Of a stretch of DNA of 64,000 bases, positions 11,091 through 19,692 are shown piece by piece; within the stretch, counting starts at the first letter, position 1; each line of letters begins with the position of its first letter. The notes beneath the pieces were generated by a model. It saw only the letters and a program-made list of their open reading frames with translations, did not search any database and was not told the DNA's origin. The translations under genes were made by a program, and so were the position numbers. The stretch covers positions 1,302,001 through 1,366,000 of the forward strand of contig CAVUHL010000003.1 in NCBI GenBank assembly GCA_963741305.1, read 5' to 3'. Source of the DNA: DATMER01 sp963741305 (GTDB lineage: Bacteria > Acidobacteriota > Thermoanaerobaculia > Multivoradales > UBA5704).

Positions 11091-11819
11091 CTAGAATCGG
11101 GCCGCCAGGCCGAGGCCGAACAGCCAGTCCGGGGACTCGCCGGTCAGGCCGCGGTCGAAATTGACGTCGATCTGGACGCCGTTGGAAACCAGGTATTTGA
11201 GGCCGCCGCCGAGGAAGGAGGTGTCCGGCGCCCCCTCCAGGTCGGTACGGACGTGGGCGGCCTCCACATAAGGGCTCCACGGCCCGACGGTGCGGCCGAG
11301 GAGCGCGCCGTAGGCCTGCTGGAGATAGCTATCCCCTGCCGAATCGCCGCGCAGGAAGCCGGCGAGAAGCCCCACGCCCCAGCCGTCCGCGAGCGTCCAC
11401 TCCGTGGCGGTGACCAACTGATAGAGCGGATCTTCGGCGGAGAAACCATCCTCGCCGGTCGGCAGGATCACGGAGGGAATCAGGGCGAAGGACGGCCGCG
11501 CGCCCTCGTTGTCCAGCAGGTGCCACTTGGCCCCCACCTCGAGGTCGCCATAGCCGCTGTCCGGCGAGGTGAACAGCGGCGCGCCCAACCGTAGCTCGAA
11601 GGTATCGCCCACGCCGAAACGGAGCAGGCCGGCCAGACTGGTGGAACGGACGTCCTCGTCGTGGGTCACCGAGGGCAGGGCGAGCTCGACCTGCGCGACG
11701 CCCCGGCCCACGGTCAGGCTGCTGAACAGGAAGCCGGGGCGATCGGTCGCGATCGGCGCTTCCTGCGCCGAGGCGCCCGAGACGGCAAGCAGGAGAAGGG
11801 CGGCAAGGCGCGCGCTCAT
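11091..11819 (-). CDS. Outer-membrane beta-barrel protein (transporter-like)
   Basis: A 242-residue protein with a signal peptide (MSARLAALLLLAVSGASA), then TDRPGFLFSS and alternating amphipathic strands ending in GLGLAARF, a terminal Phe typical of outer-membrane barrels. It resembles the PF13557 putative MetA-pathway phenol/transporter family, whose members have uncertain substrates. Its start overlaps the preceding sensor gene by 4 bp and its stop lies 10 bp from the small gene before kdpF, so it is built into the potassium operon; a passive ion route across the outer membrane is a guess. Confidence 0.75.
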   Translation of the reverse strand: MSARLAALLLLAVSGASAQEAPIATDRPGFLFSSLTVGRGVAQVELALPSVTHDEDVRSTSLAGLLRFGVGDTFELRLGAPLFTSPDSGYGDLEVGAKWHLLDNEGARPSFALIPSVILPTGEDGFSAEDPLYQLVTATEWTLADGWGVGLLAGFLRGDSAGDSYLQQAYGALLGRTVGPWSPYVEAAHVRTDLEGAPDTSFLGGGLKYLVSNGVQIDVNFDRGLTGESPDWLFGLGLAARF

Positions 11820-13654
11820 GCCGCCTCGCTACGCGCCACGGGCAGGGTGAACCAGACCGTGGTGCCCCGGCCCTCCTGGCTTTCGAGGTGGATCTCACCG
11901 CCGTGCGACTGCACGAGGTCTTTTGCGATGGACAGGCCGAGCCCGGCACGGCCGCGGTCCTCGGAGCCGGGGACTTGATAGAAGCGCTCGAAGATCCGGG
12001 CCTGGTGCTCCTCCGGGATGCCGTGGCCGTTGTCGGTCACGGCGAAGCGGACCCGCTCGCCGTCCACCTTCGCGCTCACGGTCACGGAGCCTCCGACCGG
12101 GGTATTGGCGAGCGCGTTGTCGACCAGGAAGCCGAGCACCAGCCGGACGCGCTCGGGATCGGCGAGCACCCGCGGCAGCTCCGGGGCGTCCTCGACCGCG
12201 AGCTGGACGCCGTTCCTCTTGGAGGAGGAGCGGAACTCGTCGGCCGCGGCCTGGATCAGGTCCCTCGGCGCCGCCGCCTGGATCCGGAGGTGCTGCCGCC
12301 GCTCCTCCAGCCGCGTGATTCCCTCCAGGTTATCGAGGACCCCGGCCATGCGGTCGGCATCGCGCACGGCATCCTCCAGAGCCTGCCTGCTCCCGGCCGC
12401 GGGCCGCAAGGTGTCCAGGGAAGACCGCAGGGAGGCGAGCGGGGTACGGAGGTCGCGGGAGGCGGCGGCGAGCAGATCGCTGGTCAGCTCGTCGCTCCGG
12501 CGCCGTTCCGTCACGTCTTCCAGGACCAGCAGGGTCCCGAGGCGCTGTCCGCCCTCCTCCAGCCGGATCATGCGCGGCAGGAAGAGAGCCTCCCTGCCGT
12601 CGCGCTCCAGGCGGCGGACCTCCGCCTTGGGGACCATGCCATGCACCGGGTTCACCAGGACGGAGATCCAGGCGTCGTGCTGCGGCGGCAAGGGTTCTCC
12701 CGGACGCAGGCCGAGGACGGAGGCCGCCGTGGCGTTGACGAGCTCGACCTCCCCGCTCTCGGAGAACACGGTCACGGCTTCCGGGAGCTGATCGATCGCC
12801 TGTTGAGAGATCTGCCGGGCGCGCAGGAGGCGGGCCTGGTCGCTGCGCCGCAGCTCGCGCAGGCTGCCGGCCATGGAGTTGAAGGTGGAGGCCAGCCGCC
12901 CGAGCTCGTCGCGGGAGGTTACCGGCACCTCCGCATCCAGGTTGCCCCCCTCGATCTCCCGGGCGGCACGCGTCAGGTTTCCGAGAGGGCGCAGGATGGA
13001 ACGGGAGAGCAGGTAGACCGAGAGCCCAGCCAACGCGGTCCCGAAAAGGAGGAGCAGTGTCATCCGCCGCGCCGCGGAGCGGGCCAGCTCCTTTGCGGCG
13101 GCATCGGCCTGCTCCATGCTGCGTTGATTGAGCAGCAGGATCTCGTCCGCGGTGTCCTTGATCTGTTGGAAGACCGGCAGAAGGCGTCCGAAATAGATGC
13201 GGCGCATCTCCTCGGGGGAACGCTCCGAGCCGAGCTCCGAGCCGATGTAGCTGTCGAGGGCGGGCTTGAAGGTGGAGTAGAGCTGCCGCAGGCGCTCCGC
13301 GAGCTCGGCTTCTCCGGGCTCGGTGATGTTGTCGAGCTCGGCCTGCAGGGCCTCCTGGAAACGGGGATGGTGCTCGGCGGCGAGGGCACGCCCCTTCTCC
13401 ACCTCGCCCCCGAGGGCGAACAGCGCGGCGCTGTCCATCCGCTCCAGCGACTCCTTCATGCGCTCGCACGCGGTCACGCTCCGGTAGTTCTCGCGCAGGA
13501 TGACGTCGATCGAGTGTCCGAGATCGGAAAGCAGCGCGATGCTTTCGACGCCGAGGAAGATCAGGATGGCGAGGAGGGCCGCGAAACCGAGGCCGAGCTT
13601 GCCGCTCACGCCCAGGCCCGGGCCGGGTATGTGGGACTGTTCGTTCGTGGTCAT
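11816..13654 (-). CDS. Sensor kinase-like protein with HAMP and PAS; H-box His replaced by Arg
   Basis: About 612 residues from the ATG at 13654, chosen because GGAGGA lies 4 nt upstream (an ATG 12 bp earlier is also possible). Order: helix 1 (about 22-44), periplasmic helical domain, helix 2 (about 198-218), HAMP, PAS (about 285-385), HisKA-like, HATPase_c. The ATP site is intact (VDNALANTP, TDNGHGIP, GLGLSIAKDL). The phospho-acceptor position reads ASRDLRTPL instead of SHxLRTPL: Arg400 is encoded by CGC at 12455-12457. It therefore looks like a pseudokinase, phosphatase or heterodimer partner unless this is a sequencing error. A 4 x 11-bp operator-like array lies just upstream. Confidence 0.85.
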   Translation of the reverse strand: MTTNEQSHIPGPGLGVSGKLGLGFAALLAILIFLGVESIALLSDLGHSIDVILRENYRSVTACERMKESLERMDSAALFALGGEVEKGRALAAEHHPRFQEALQAELDNITEPGEAELAERLRQLYSTFKPALDSYIGSELGSERSPEEMRRIYFGRLLPVFQQIKDTADEILLLNQRSMEQADAAAKELARSAARRMTLLLLFGTALAGLSVYLLSRSILRPLGNLTRAAREIEGGNLDAEVPVTSRDELGRLASTFNSMAGSLRELRRSDQARLLRARQISQQAIDQLPEAVTVFSESGEVELVNATAASVLGLRPGEPLPPQHDAWISVLVNPVHGMVPKAEVRRLERDGREALFLPRMIRLEEGGQRLGTLLVLEDVTERRRSDELTSDLLAAASRDLRTPLASLRSSLDTLRPAAGSRQALEDAVRDADRMAGVLDNLEGITRLEERRQHLRIQAAAPRDLIQAAADEFRSSSKRNGVQLAVEDAPELPRVLADPERVRLVLGFLVDNALANTPVGGSVTVSAKVDGERVRFAVTDNGHGIPEEHQARIFERFYQVPGSEDRGRAGLGLSIAKDLVQSHGGEIHLESQEGRGTTVWFTLPVARSEAA

Positions 13655-13690
13655 GGAATCCTCCATGACGCCGAGTGTGGCTCCGGGGGG

Positions 13691-13729
13691 CGAAAGAAGT
13701 CCGGAAGAGGATCGAAAGAGTGTCTAAAG
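13691..13729 (-). promoter_or_regulatory. 4 x 11-bp direct-repeat array upstream of the HAMP-PAS sensor gene
   Basis: Plus-strand hexamers CGAAAG (13691), CGGAAG (13702), CGAAAG (13713) and CTAAAG (13724) are spaced exactly 11 bp. OmpR/PhoB/KdpE regulators bind head-to-tail half-sites about 11 bp apart. The array overlaps the kdpE stop codon and ends 25-37 bp before the next start. The same four-unit array stands upstream of kup. Confidence 0.65.
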
Positions 13730-14434
13730 AATTTCGACCGGCTCGGCCAGGAACCGGTACCCGACCCAGGGCTCGGTTCCGATGTAGCGGGGGCTGGCCG
13801 GATCGGGCTCCAGCTTGCGGCGCAGGGAGCCGACGTGGACACGCACGGTATCTGTGGTGGTGGCCGGGGCTCCCGTCCAGACGGTGGCGATGATCTGGCT
13901 CAAGGTTACGGGCCGGCCGGCCTGGCTTGCCAGAAGCTCCAGGATGGCCAGTTCCGTAGGGGTGAGCCGCACCTCGCGCTCTCCTTGGATCACGGTGCGC
14001 CGTCCGCGGTCGATCATCAGGTCGGGGAAGCGCAGGACCTGGGGCATCGCTCTGCCGGTGGTACCGGTTCGGCGAAGCTGGGTGCGCACGCGCGCGAGCA
14101 GCTCGCGCAGGTGAAACGGCTTCGTTATGTAATCGTCCGCTCCCAGGTCCAGGGCGCGGACCTTGTCCTCTTCCTCTCCCCGCACCGAGAGAACCAGGAC
14201 CGGCGTGTGGTCGGTCCGCCGGACCGCCGAGATCACGGCGAAGCCGTCCTCTCGGGGCATGGCCATGTCGGTCACGACCAGGTCGGGTTGATGGTGCTCG
14301 AACAGTTCCCGCCCCTCGACCCCGTCGGCCGCGGTCACGATGTCGTAGCCGGCCAGCGCCAGCTCCCGCGACAGGTTCCGGCGGATGTCGGCGTCGTCGT
14401 CGACCACCAGGATCAGCGGCTTCGGGCGGGTCAT
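13724..14434 (-). CDS. kdpE: KdpE-like response regulator (OmpR family)
   Basis: A 236-residue protein. The receiver has the acidic pocket VDDDAD, phospho-acceptor Asp in VVTDMAMP (about residue 55) and the switch Lys in ADDYITKPF. The C-terminal winged helix has LTPTELAILELLASQ and TDTVRVHVGSLRRKLEP. It should activate K+-uptake genes when phosphorylated by the kinase at 14431-15831, with which it overlaps by 4 bp. Two 11-bp-phased direct-repeat arrays nearby are candidate binding sites. Confidence 0.9.
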   Translation of the reverse strand: MTRPKPLILVVDDDADIRRNLSRELALAGYDIVTAADGVEGRELFEHHQPDLVVTDMAMPREDGFAVISAVRRTDHTPVLVLSVRGEEEDKVRALDLGADDYITKPFHLRELLARVRTQLRRTGTTGRAMPQVLRFPDLMIDRGRRTVIQGEREVRLTPTELAILELLASQAGRPVTLSQIIATVWTGAPATTTDTVRVHVGSLRRKLEPDPASPRYIGTEPWVGYRFLAEPVEIL

Positions 14435-15831
14435 TCTGCCAGGATCTCCTCCAGCTCCGGCGCCGCAGGCAGGTCCAGCCGGGCGATCGTGCCGCCGCCG
14501 GAACGGTTCAAGAGCTCGATCGTTCCGCCGTCCGCCTCGGCCAGGCTGCGGGCGATCTGGAGCCCAAGCCCCTCGGACAGGCTCTCGCCCGCGGGCAGCC
14601 CCGGACCCCGGTCGCGCACCTCGATCCGTACGTGCCCGTCAAGGGCTTCGGCAGCCAGCTCCAGCGGCTGCTCGGGGGATGCTGCCCGCGCTGCGTTCTC
14701 CAGCAGGTTCACCAGCACCTCCAGGCTGACGGAGGGATCGGCCCAGACGTCGGGGCAGCCGGGCTGGATGCGGACCTGAACGGTCCTGCCTTCGAGGATG
14801 AGGGCCAGGCTTTCCTGGGCCGCGCGGAAGAGGCTGCCGGCCGGCATCGGCTCCGGGTGGGGCCGGGCGACGCCCGCCTCCAGGCGCGCCAAGGCGAGGA
14901 GGTTGTCGATGCGGCGGGTCAGCCGCTCCAGTTGGCGGGAGAGCGAACGCAGGCTGGCAAAATCCTCGGGCCGGCCCGCGAGCCTCCTTTCCAGGTTCTC
15001 GATCTCCAGGCGAATCGAGGTGAGAGGAGTACGCAAGTCGTGGGAGACCGCCCGTAGCAAAGCGGTCTTCAATGCGTCGCTCTCACGAACGGCTTCCAGG
15101 TGGGCCGTCTCGCGGAGCAGCCGCTCGCGCTCGACGGCGAGGGCCAGCAGGCGCACGGCAGGCTCCAGGACCGCGGGCGGGGCGGTGGGCTCCATGGCCA
15201 GCAGGACCCCTCCGATGTGACCGCCGATCTGGAGGGGGATGTAGCTGGTCCCACCGTCCTCCAGGATGCCGGAGCTCTTGCGGGCCGCGTCGACGAACGT
15301 GGCGTCGACTTCCGGCGCTCCGATGAGGAGGACCGGCTCGCTGCCGGCGAGGAACAGCGCCCCCGACTCGGCGCCGATGGCGCGCAGCGTCCGGGCCGCG
15401 GCCTCCCCCAGGGCTCCTGGGGTGGCAGTGAAGAGGCCGAAGGAGAGGTCGTACAGCACCTCCAGCTCCCGCTGCCGCGCCAGGGCCGCGGCGGCCTCCT
15501 GGCGGGCGCGCGCCACCAGCCGGCTGACCAGGGTCGAAGCGGCCAGGAAGCAGCCCAGCGCCACCCAGTTCGAGGGGGCCTCGATCGTGAACGTGCCCGT
15601 GGGGTGCATGAAGAAGAAGTTGAGGCAGAGCGTGGCCGCCACGGATGCCGCGGCTCCGACCGTCCATCCTCCCCAAGTGGTGAGGCCGAGCACCGCGACC
15701 AGGAGCAGCAGGCCGGCGGTGATCTCGTTTGCGCCCGCGGCGCGGCTGACCAGGATTACGCCGCCCAGGGCGAGCGGCACCGCGGCCCACTTCGCCAGGA
15801 GCTGTCCCCACCGTGCCGGCTGCTTGTCCAT
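14431..15831 (-). CDS. KdpD-like histidine kinase (DUF4118-GAF-HisKA-HATPase) without the KdpD N-domain
   Basis: A 466-residue protein. Four closely spaced N-terminal helices (about 15-100) form a DUF4118 region (NFFFMHPTGTF is typical), followed by GAF (about 120-225), then an intact H-box AVSHDLRTPLTSIR, the N-box LLENAARAA and G-boxes RDRGPGLPAG and GLGLQIARSL. This is the C-terminal half of a KdpD as a separate protein; the N-terminal half is the gene at 4729-6651. It overlaps kdpE by 4 bp and follows kup by 10 bp. It is likely the true kinase for KdpE. Confidence 0.88.
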   Translation of the reverse strand: MDKQPARWGQLLAKWAAVPLALGGVILVSRAAGANEITAGLLLLVAVLGLTTWGGWTVGAAASVAATLCLNFFFMHPTGTFTIEAPSNWVALGCFLAASTLVSRLVARARQEAAAALARQRELEVLYDLSFGLFTATPGALGEAAARTLRAIGAESGALFLAGSEPVLLIGAPEVDATFVDAARKSSGILEDGGTSYIPLQIGGHIGGVLLAMEPTAPPAVLEPAVRLLALAVERERLLRETAHLEAVRESDALKTALLRAVSHDLRTPLTSIRLEIENLERRLAGRPEDFASLRSLSRQLERLTRRIDNLLALARLEAGVARPHPEPMPAGSLFRAAQESLALILEGRTVQVRIQPGCPDVWADPSVSLEVLVNLLENAARAASPEQPLELAAEALDGHVRIEVRDRGPGLPAGESLSEGLGLQIARSLAEADGGTIELLNRSGGGTIARLDLPAAPELEEILAE

Positions 15832-15841
15832 GACTCCAACC

Positions 15842-17719
15842 TCAGATTTCGACCTGCATGCCGATCTCGATGACGCGGTTCGGCGGCAGGCGGAAGAATT
15901 GCGTGGGCACCTGGGCGTTGCGCCCCATGAAGATGAAGAGCCTGTCGAGGATGCGCGCGGCGAAGTTCTTACGCCGCGAGAGTACCGTGCTCCGGCTGAG
16001 GAAGAACGTCGTGCTCGCGGGCTCGATCCCGATCCCGCGGAGCACGCCCGGGACGTCGGGGTCCTCCATGAAGCCGTAGCGGATGACGACGCGCTGGAAG
16101 CCCTGGCCGAGCTCTTCGACCGAGAGGCGCTCGGCCTCGGGGACGTGCGGGACCTCCTCGTTGCGTACGGTCAGGAAGAGGTTGCGCTCGTGCACCACCC
16201 GGTTGTGCTTGAGGTTGTGGAGCAAGGCGGGCGGCGTGCCGGTCGCCTGCCCGGTGAGGAAGACCGCGGTGCTGGGGGTGCGCGGGATGCCCCGGCGCGC
16301 CACGTCGTCGATGACGAGCTCCGGCGGCAGGGAAACTTCAGCCTGTCTGGCCGCAAGGGCGGAGCGCCCGCGCCGCCAGCTCGCGAAGATCACGAAGACG
16401 CCCGCGGCGATGACGAGCGGGAACCATCCGCCCTGCGCCACTTTGACGATGTTGGCGCCGAAGAACGCCAAGTCGATGACGAGGAAGATCGCCGTGACGC
16501 TCACCGCGGCCCAGAGCTTCCAGCCCCAGATGCGCCGCGCCACCACGAAGGCGAGGAGCGTGGTGATGATCATGGTGGTCGTCACCGCGATGCCGTAGGC
16601 GGCGGCGAGGTTGCTTGCGGTGCGGAACTTCACCACGAGCGCGATCGTCCCGAGCATCAGGGCCCAGTTCGCCAGCGGGACATAGATCTGGCCGATCTGC
16701 CGCTCCGAGGTGTGGACGATCTCCATGCGCGGCGCGTAGCCGAGCTGGACCGCCTGCCGGGTCAGAGAGAAGACGCCGGAGATGACCGCCTGGGAGGCGA
16801 TGACGGTCGCCATCGTCGCGAGGATCATCAGGGGATAGAGCGACCATTCCGGGGCGAGCCGGTAGAACGGGTTGTCCGCCGCGCCAGGATTGCGCAGCAG
16901 CAGCGCTCCCTGGCCGAAGTAGTTGAGGAGCAGCCCGGGCAGGACCACGGAGAACCAACCGATCTGGATCGGCCGCACGCCGAAGTGTCCGAGGTCGGCG
17001 TAGAGCGCCTCGCCGCCGGTCGCGACGAGGAAGACTGCGCCCAGGACCAGGTAGCCGGTCACGCCGTTCTCGGCGAAGAAGCGGAACGCGTACAAGGGGT
17101 TGATCGCCGCCAGCACGCCCGGCTCGCGCGCGATGCCGAGCAGGCCGAGGACGGCGAGGACGAGGAACCAGAGCAGGATGACGGGGCCGAACACCAGGCC
17201 CACTCCCGCCGTCCCCCGGCGCTGGATGAGGAACAGGAGCACGAGGACCGTGATCGTTATCGGCACGACGTAGGGCTCGAGGTGAGGCGCCACGATCTTG
17301 AGCCCCTCCATGGCGCCCAGCACCGAGACCGCGGGCGTGATCATGCCGTCCCCGTAGAGGAGCGCGGCGCCGAAAATGCCCAGGCCGACGAGGAGCCAGG
17401 ACTGCCGGCGCATCTTGCGCGTAGCCAGCGCCATGAGGGCCAGGATGCCCCCTTCGCCGTCGTTGTCGGCGCGCAGGACGTAGACCTGGTACTTGAGCGT
17501 GACCACGATCACCAGGGTCCAGACGATGAGCGACAGGACGCCGAGCACGTTGTCATGGGTGACCGGAACGGCGTGTGGACCGAAAAAGCACTCGCGGAAG
17601 GCGTAGAGCGGGCTCGTCCCGATGTCGCCGTAGACGATGCCCATCGCGGTCAGGGAGAGCACGGCGAGACGGCGTGTCTGCGCTTCCCGGCTTGTGTCCA
17701 GCGTGAGAGCTGCATTCAT
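15842..17719 (-). CDS. kup: Kup-type low-affinity K+ uptake permease
   Basis: A 625-residue protein with about 12 membrane segments and the Kup landmarks GDIGTSPLYAFRECF, ADNDGEGGILAL, GDGMITPAVSVLGAMEGL, GGEALYADLGHFG and FGQGALLL. The cytosolic C-terminal domain ends PPNRVIEIGMQVEI. Kup proteins are H+/K+ symporters. As first gene of the cluster with an 11-bp-phased array before it, it may be controlled together with Kdp, which is unusual because kup is often constitutive. Confidence 0.96.
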   Translation of the reverse strand: MNAALTLDTSREAQTRRLAVLSLTAMGIVYGDIGTSPLYAFRECFFGPHAVPVTHDNVLGVLSLIVWTLVIVVTLKYQVYVLRADNDGEGGILALMALATRKMRRQSWLLVGLGIFGAALLYGDGMITPAVSVLGAMEGLKIVAPHLEPYVVPITITVLVLLFLIQRRGTAGVGLVFGPVILLWFLVLAVLGLLGIAREPGVLAAINPLYAFRFFAENGVTGYLVLGAVFLVATGGEALYADLGHFGVRPIQIGWFSVVLPGLLLNYFGQGALLLRNPGAADNPFYRLAPEWSLYPLMILATMATVIASQAVISGVFSLTRQAVQLGYAPRMEIVHTSERQIGQIYVPLANWALMLGTIALVVKFRTASNLAAAYGIAVTTTMIITTLLAFVVARRIWGWKLWAAVSVTAIFLVIDLAFFGANIVKVAQGGWFPLVIAAGVFVIFASWRRGRSALAARQAEVSLPPELVIDDVARRGIPRTPSTAVFLTGQATGTPPALLHNLKHNRVVHERNLFLTVRNEEVPHVPEAERLSVEELGQGFQRVVIRYGFMEDPDVPGVLRGIGIEPASTTFFLSRSTVLSRRKNFAARILDRLFIFMGRNAQVPTQFFRLPPNRVIEIGMQVEI

Positions 17720-17743
17720 GGACCCAAGCCTAGGCGGTAAGAC

Positions 17744-17782
17744 CTAAAGAAGTCCGGAACGAGAGCTAAAGAAGTTCTAAAG
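17744..17782 (-). promoter_or_regulatory. 4 x 11-bp direct-repeat array upstream of kup
   Basis: Plus-strand units CTAAAG (17744), CGGAAC (17755), CTAAAG (17766) and CTAAAG (17777) are spaced exactly 11 bp, starting 25 bp before the kup start. The first 16 bases (C-T/G-AAAGAAGTCCGGAA) match the array at 13691. Candidate operator for the OmpR-family regulator encoded between the two sites. The remaining 17783-17970 is non-coding with no further motif recognised. Confidence 0.68.
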
Positions 17783-17970
17783 ATGTGCCGGGGGCCTCCC
17801 TTGCAAAGGGGTACGCTTCCGGACGTTCGGGAAGGCTCTCCGGATGGTCCGCACAGTGTTCCGGACGACGGGGAAAGGTCGCCGGATCATCCGCGACACG
17901 CTCGGAATCACCTCGAACGGGCTCGAGGAGGCTCTCCCTCGATTGCCCGGCGCGCCCGAGCGGACTCCCG

Positions 17971-18000
17971 CGAAGGATTTTCCGCCTCCTGGCCTCTTAC
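17971..18000 (+). promoter_or_regulatory. Putative ECF-sigma promoter of the ArnT-like gene
   Basis: CGAAGGATT at 17971-17979, 13 bp, then CCTCTTAC at 17993-18000. Identical boxes with identical spacing precede the ECF sigma gene (22046-22075) and, on the other strand, the PAP2 gene (22033-22004). The 57-nt leader ends at the GTG at 18058. Confidence 0.7.
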
Positions 18001-18057
18001 CTATCCTGTGAGGCGCCTCCGGCCGGCATACACCGCTTCGCCTTGCGGATTGCGCAC

Positions 18058-19692
18058 GTGAGCCTCCTCGCCACCCTTCACGGTGCAGAGCGCACCCTCC
18101 GGCGCGACCTCCTGGTCCTGATCATTCTGGCGGCCTGCCTGTACTTCCCGGGCCTCGGCCGCCGTGACCTGTGGAATCCGGACGAGGCGCGCTACGCCCA
18201 AGTGGCTCGCGAGATGCAGCAGACCGGCTCCTGGGCGCTACCGCACCTGAACGGGCAGCTCTATACCCAGAAGCCTCCGCTGCTTTTCTGGTCCATCGCC
18301 GCGTTCGGTGCCCTGGGCGGCGAAATCGACGAGACGGCAGCGCGTTTGCCCTCCGCCTTGGCGGCGGTCGGCTCTGTCCTCCTCGTCTTCCTCCTGGGAG
18401 AACGGCTCTTCGGGCGGCGCGCCGCCTGGCTCGCCGCCGCGGTTTTCGCCACCTGCTTCAAGGTTGCCTGGCAGGGCCGATTCGGACAGATTGACATGCT
18501 GCTCACTGCGCTCGTCACCCTCGGCGTCTGGTTCTGGGTCCGCGGGCTCACCGAGAAGCGCCCAGGCTTTTCCTACCTCTTCTTCCTCTGCGCCGGGCTC
18601 GCGACTCTGGCCAAGGGCCCGGTAGGGCTGCTGCCACCGCTCCTCTCGATCCTCGCCTTCCTCGCCTTGACCCGAAACTGGGACGAGATGAAGCGCCTCC
18701 ACCTCTTCCCAGGGCTGCTGCTCTGGGCAGCGGTGGTCCTCGCCTGGCTGGTCCCCGCCGGGTTGGCCGGCGGCCGTGAGTACCTGGATCAGATCGTCTT
18801 CAAGCAGAACGTCACGCGCTATGCAGACCCTTGGCATCACTTCCAGCCCTGGTACTACTATCTCTCTGTCATCCCGGCCGACTTCTTCCCGTGGTCCCTG
18901 CTCCTGCCCACGGGCCTGGTGATCGGATGGAAGCGCCTTTCCGGGAAGGCGCGGGAGGGGTTCCTCTTCTGTCTCTGCTGGATGGCCGTGACGATCCTCT
19001 TCTTCAGCCTTTCGCCAGCCAAGCGCACGGTTTATGTCCTCACCATGTATCCGGCAATGGCCCTGATGGTGGGAGCGGCGCTCGACCGGATCGCCGCGGA
19101 ATGGCCGCGCGACCGCCGCTGGGCGCAGCTCCCCCTGGCTCTGATCGCCTTCCTGGCGCTGTTGGTGACGGCAGCCTTGCCTTTCGTGGCACGGCAACGG
19201 CCAAACGAGGTCGCTCCTCTAGGCGGCGAGCCGTTCGTCTGGATGGTAGTCGCGTCCTTTGCGCCGCTGACTCTCGGAGCGGCCTGGGCCTGGTGGGAGG
19301 CCCGCTCCGGCCGGATCACCAGGGCCGCCGGTGTCCTCGCCGCGGGGATCGGAGCCCTCTTCCTCGCCGCGGCTTTCTTCCTGCTCCCCCGCTTCGATAG
19401 CGTCAAATCCGCGCGGCCGATGTCGCAGCTCCTCCTCCGGAATATGATGCCGGGGGAGAAGTACGGGATCTATCCCCGGCTCGACTCCACCTTCCTCATC
19501 CATACCGGCCGCTTCGCCGTGGAGCTCGATAGCGAAGAGAAGCTCCGCCAGTTCGCCGCCCGCCCCGAAAGGGTCTGGATCCTCGCCCCGCGGGACGAGA
19601 TCGCGAAGCTTCAGCCGTCCTTGCCGCTCCGCGAGGTGGCGCGCGATCCCGATCCGAAATCCGGCTATCTATTGTTGACGCAGAGTTGGTAG
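18058..19692 (+). CDS. ArnT-like GT-C glycosyltransferase (PMT_2 family)
   Basis: About 544 residues from GTG 18058; the frame is open further upstream, but that part crosses the promoter and lacks protein-like sequence. The acidic GT-C motif is WNPDEARYAQVAREM just after helix 1, then about 12 hydrophobic segments, TLAKGPVG and FFPWSLLLP typical of ArnT. ArnT moves a lipid-linked amino sugar to lipid A in the inner membrane; the exact donor here is unproven. It shares a promoter type with the EptA-like gene, to which it is convergent with a 24-bp 3' overlap. Confidence 0.85.
   Translation: MSLLATLHGAERTLRRDLLVLIILAACLYFPGLGRRDLWNPDEARYAQVAREMQQTGSWALPHLNGQLYTQKPPLLFWSIAAFGALGGEIDETAARLPSALAAVGSVLLVFLLGERLFGRRAAWLAAAVFATCFKVAWQGRFGQIDMLLTALVTLGVWFWVRGLTEKRPGFSYLFFLCAGLATLAKGPVGLLPPLLSILAFLALTRNWDEMKRLHLFPGLLLWAAVVLAWLVPAGLAGGREYLDQIVFKQNVTRYADPWHHFQPWYYYLSVIPADFFPWSLLLPTGLVIGWKRLSGKAREGFLFCLCWMAVTILFFSLSPAKRTVYVLTMYPAMALMVGAALDRIAAEWPRDRRWAQLPLALIAFLALLVTAALPFVARQRPNEVAPLGGEPFVWMVVASFAPLTLGAAWAWWEARSGRITRAAGVLAAGIGALFLAAAFFLLPRFDSVKSARPMSQLLLRNMMPGEKYGIYPRLDSTFLIHTGRFAVELDSEEKLRQFAARPERVWILAPRDEIAKLQPSLPLREVARDPDPKSGYLLLTQSW

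Noticed and set aside
11888..14779. A 963-codon plus-strand frame opposite the sensor, kdpE and kinase genes
   Set aside because: It is antisense to well-supported genes and only mirrors GC3 codon bias; likewise 15266-17740 opposite kup, 5056-6801 opposite kdpD and 9178-10929 opposite kdpA.
17785..18057. N-terminal extension of the ArnT-like protein
   Set aside because: It would be translated from upstream of the putative ECF promoter and is Arg/Ser-rich without a membrane segment; GTG 18058 directly precedes the conserved part.
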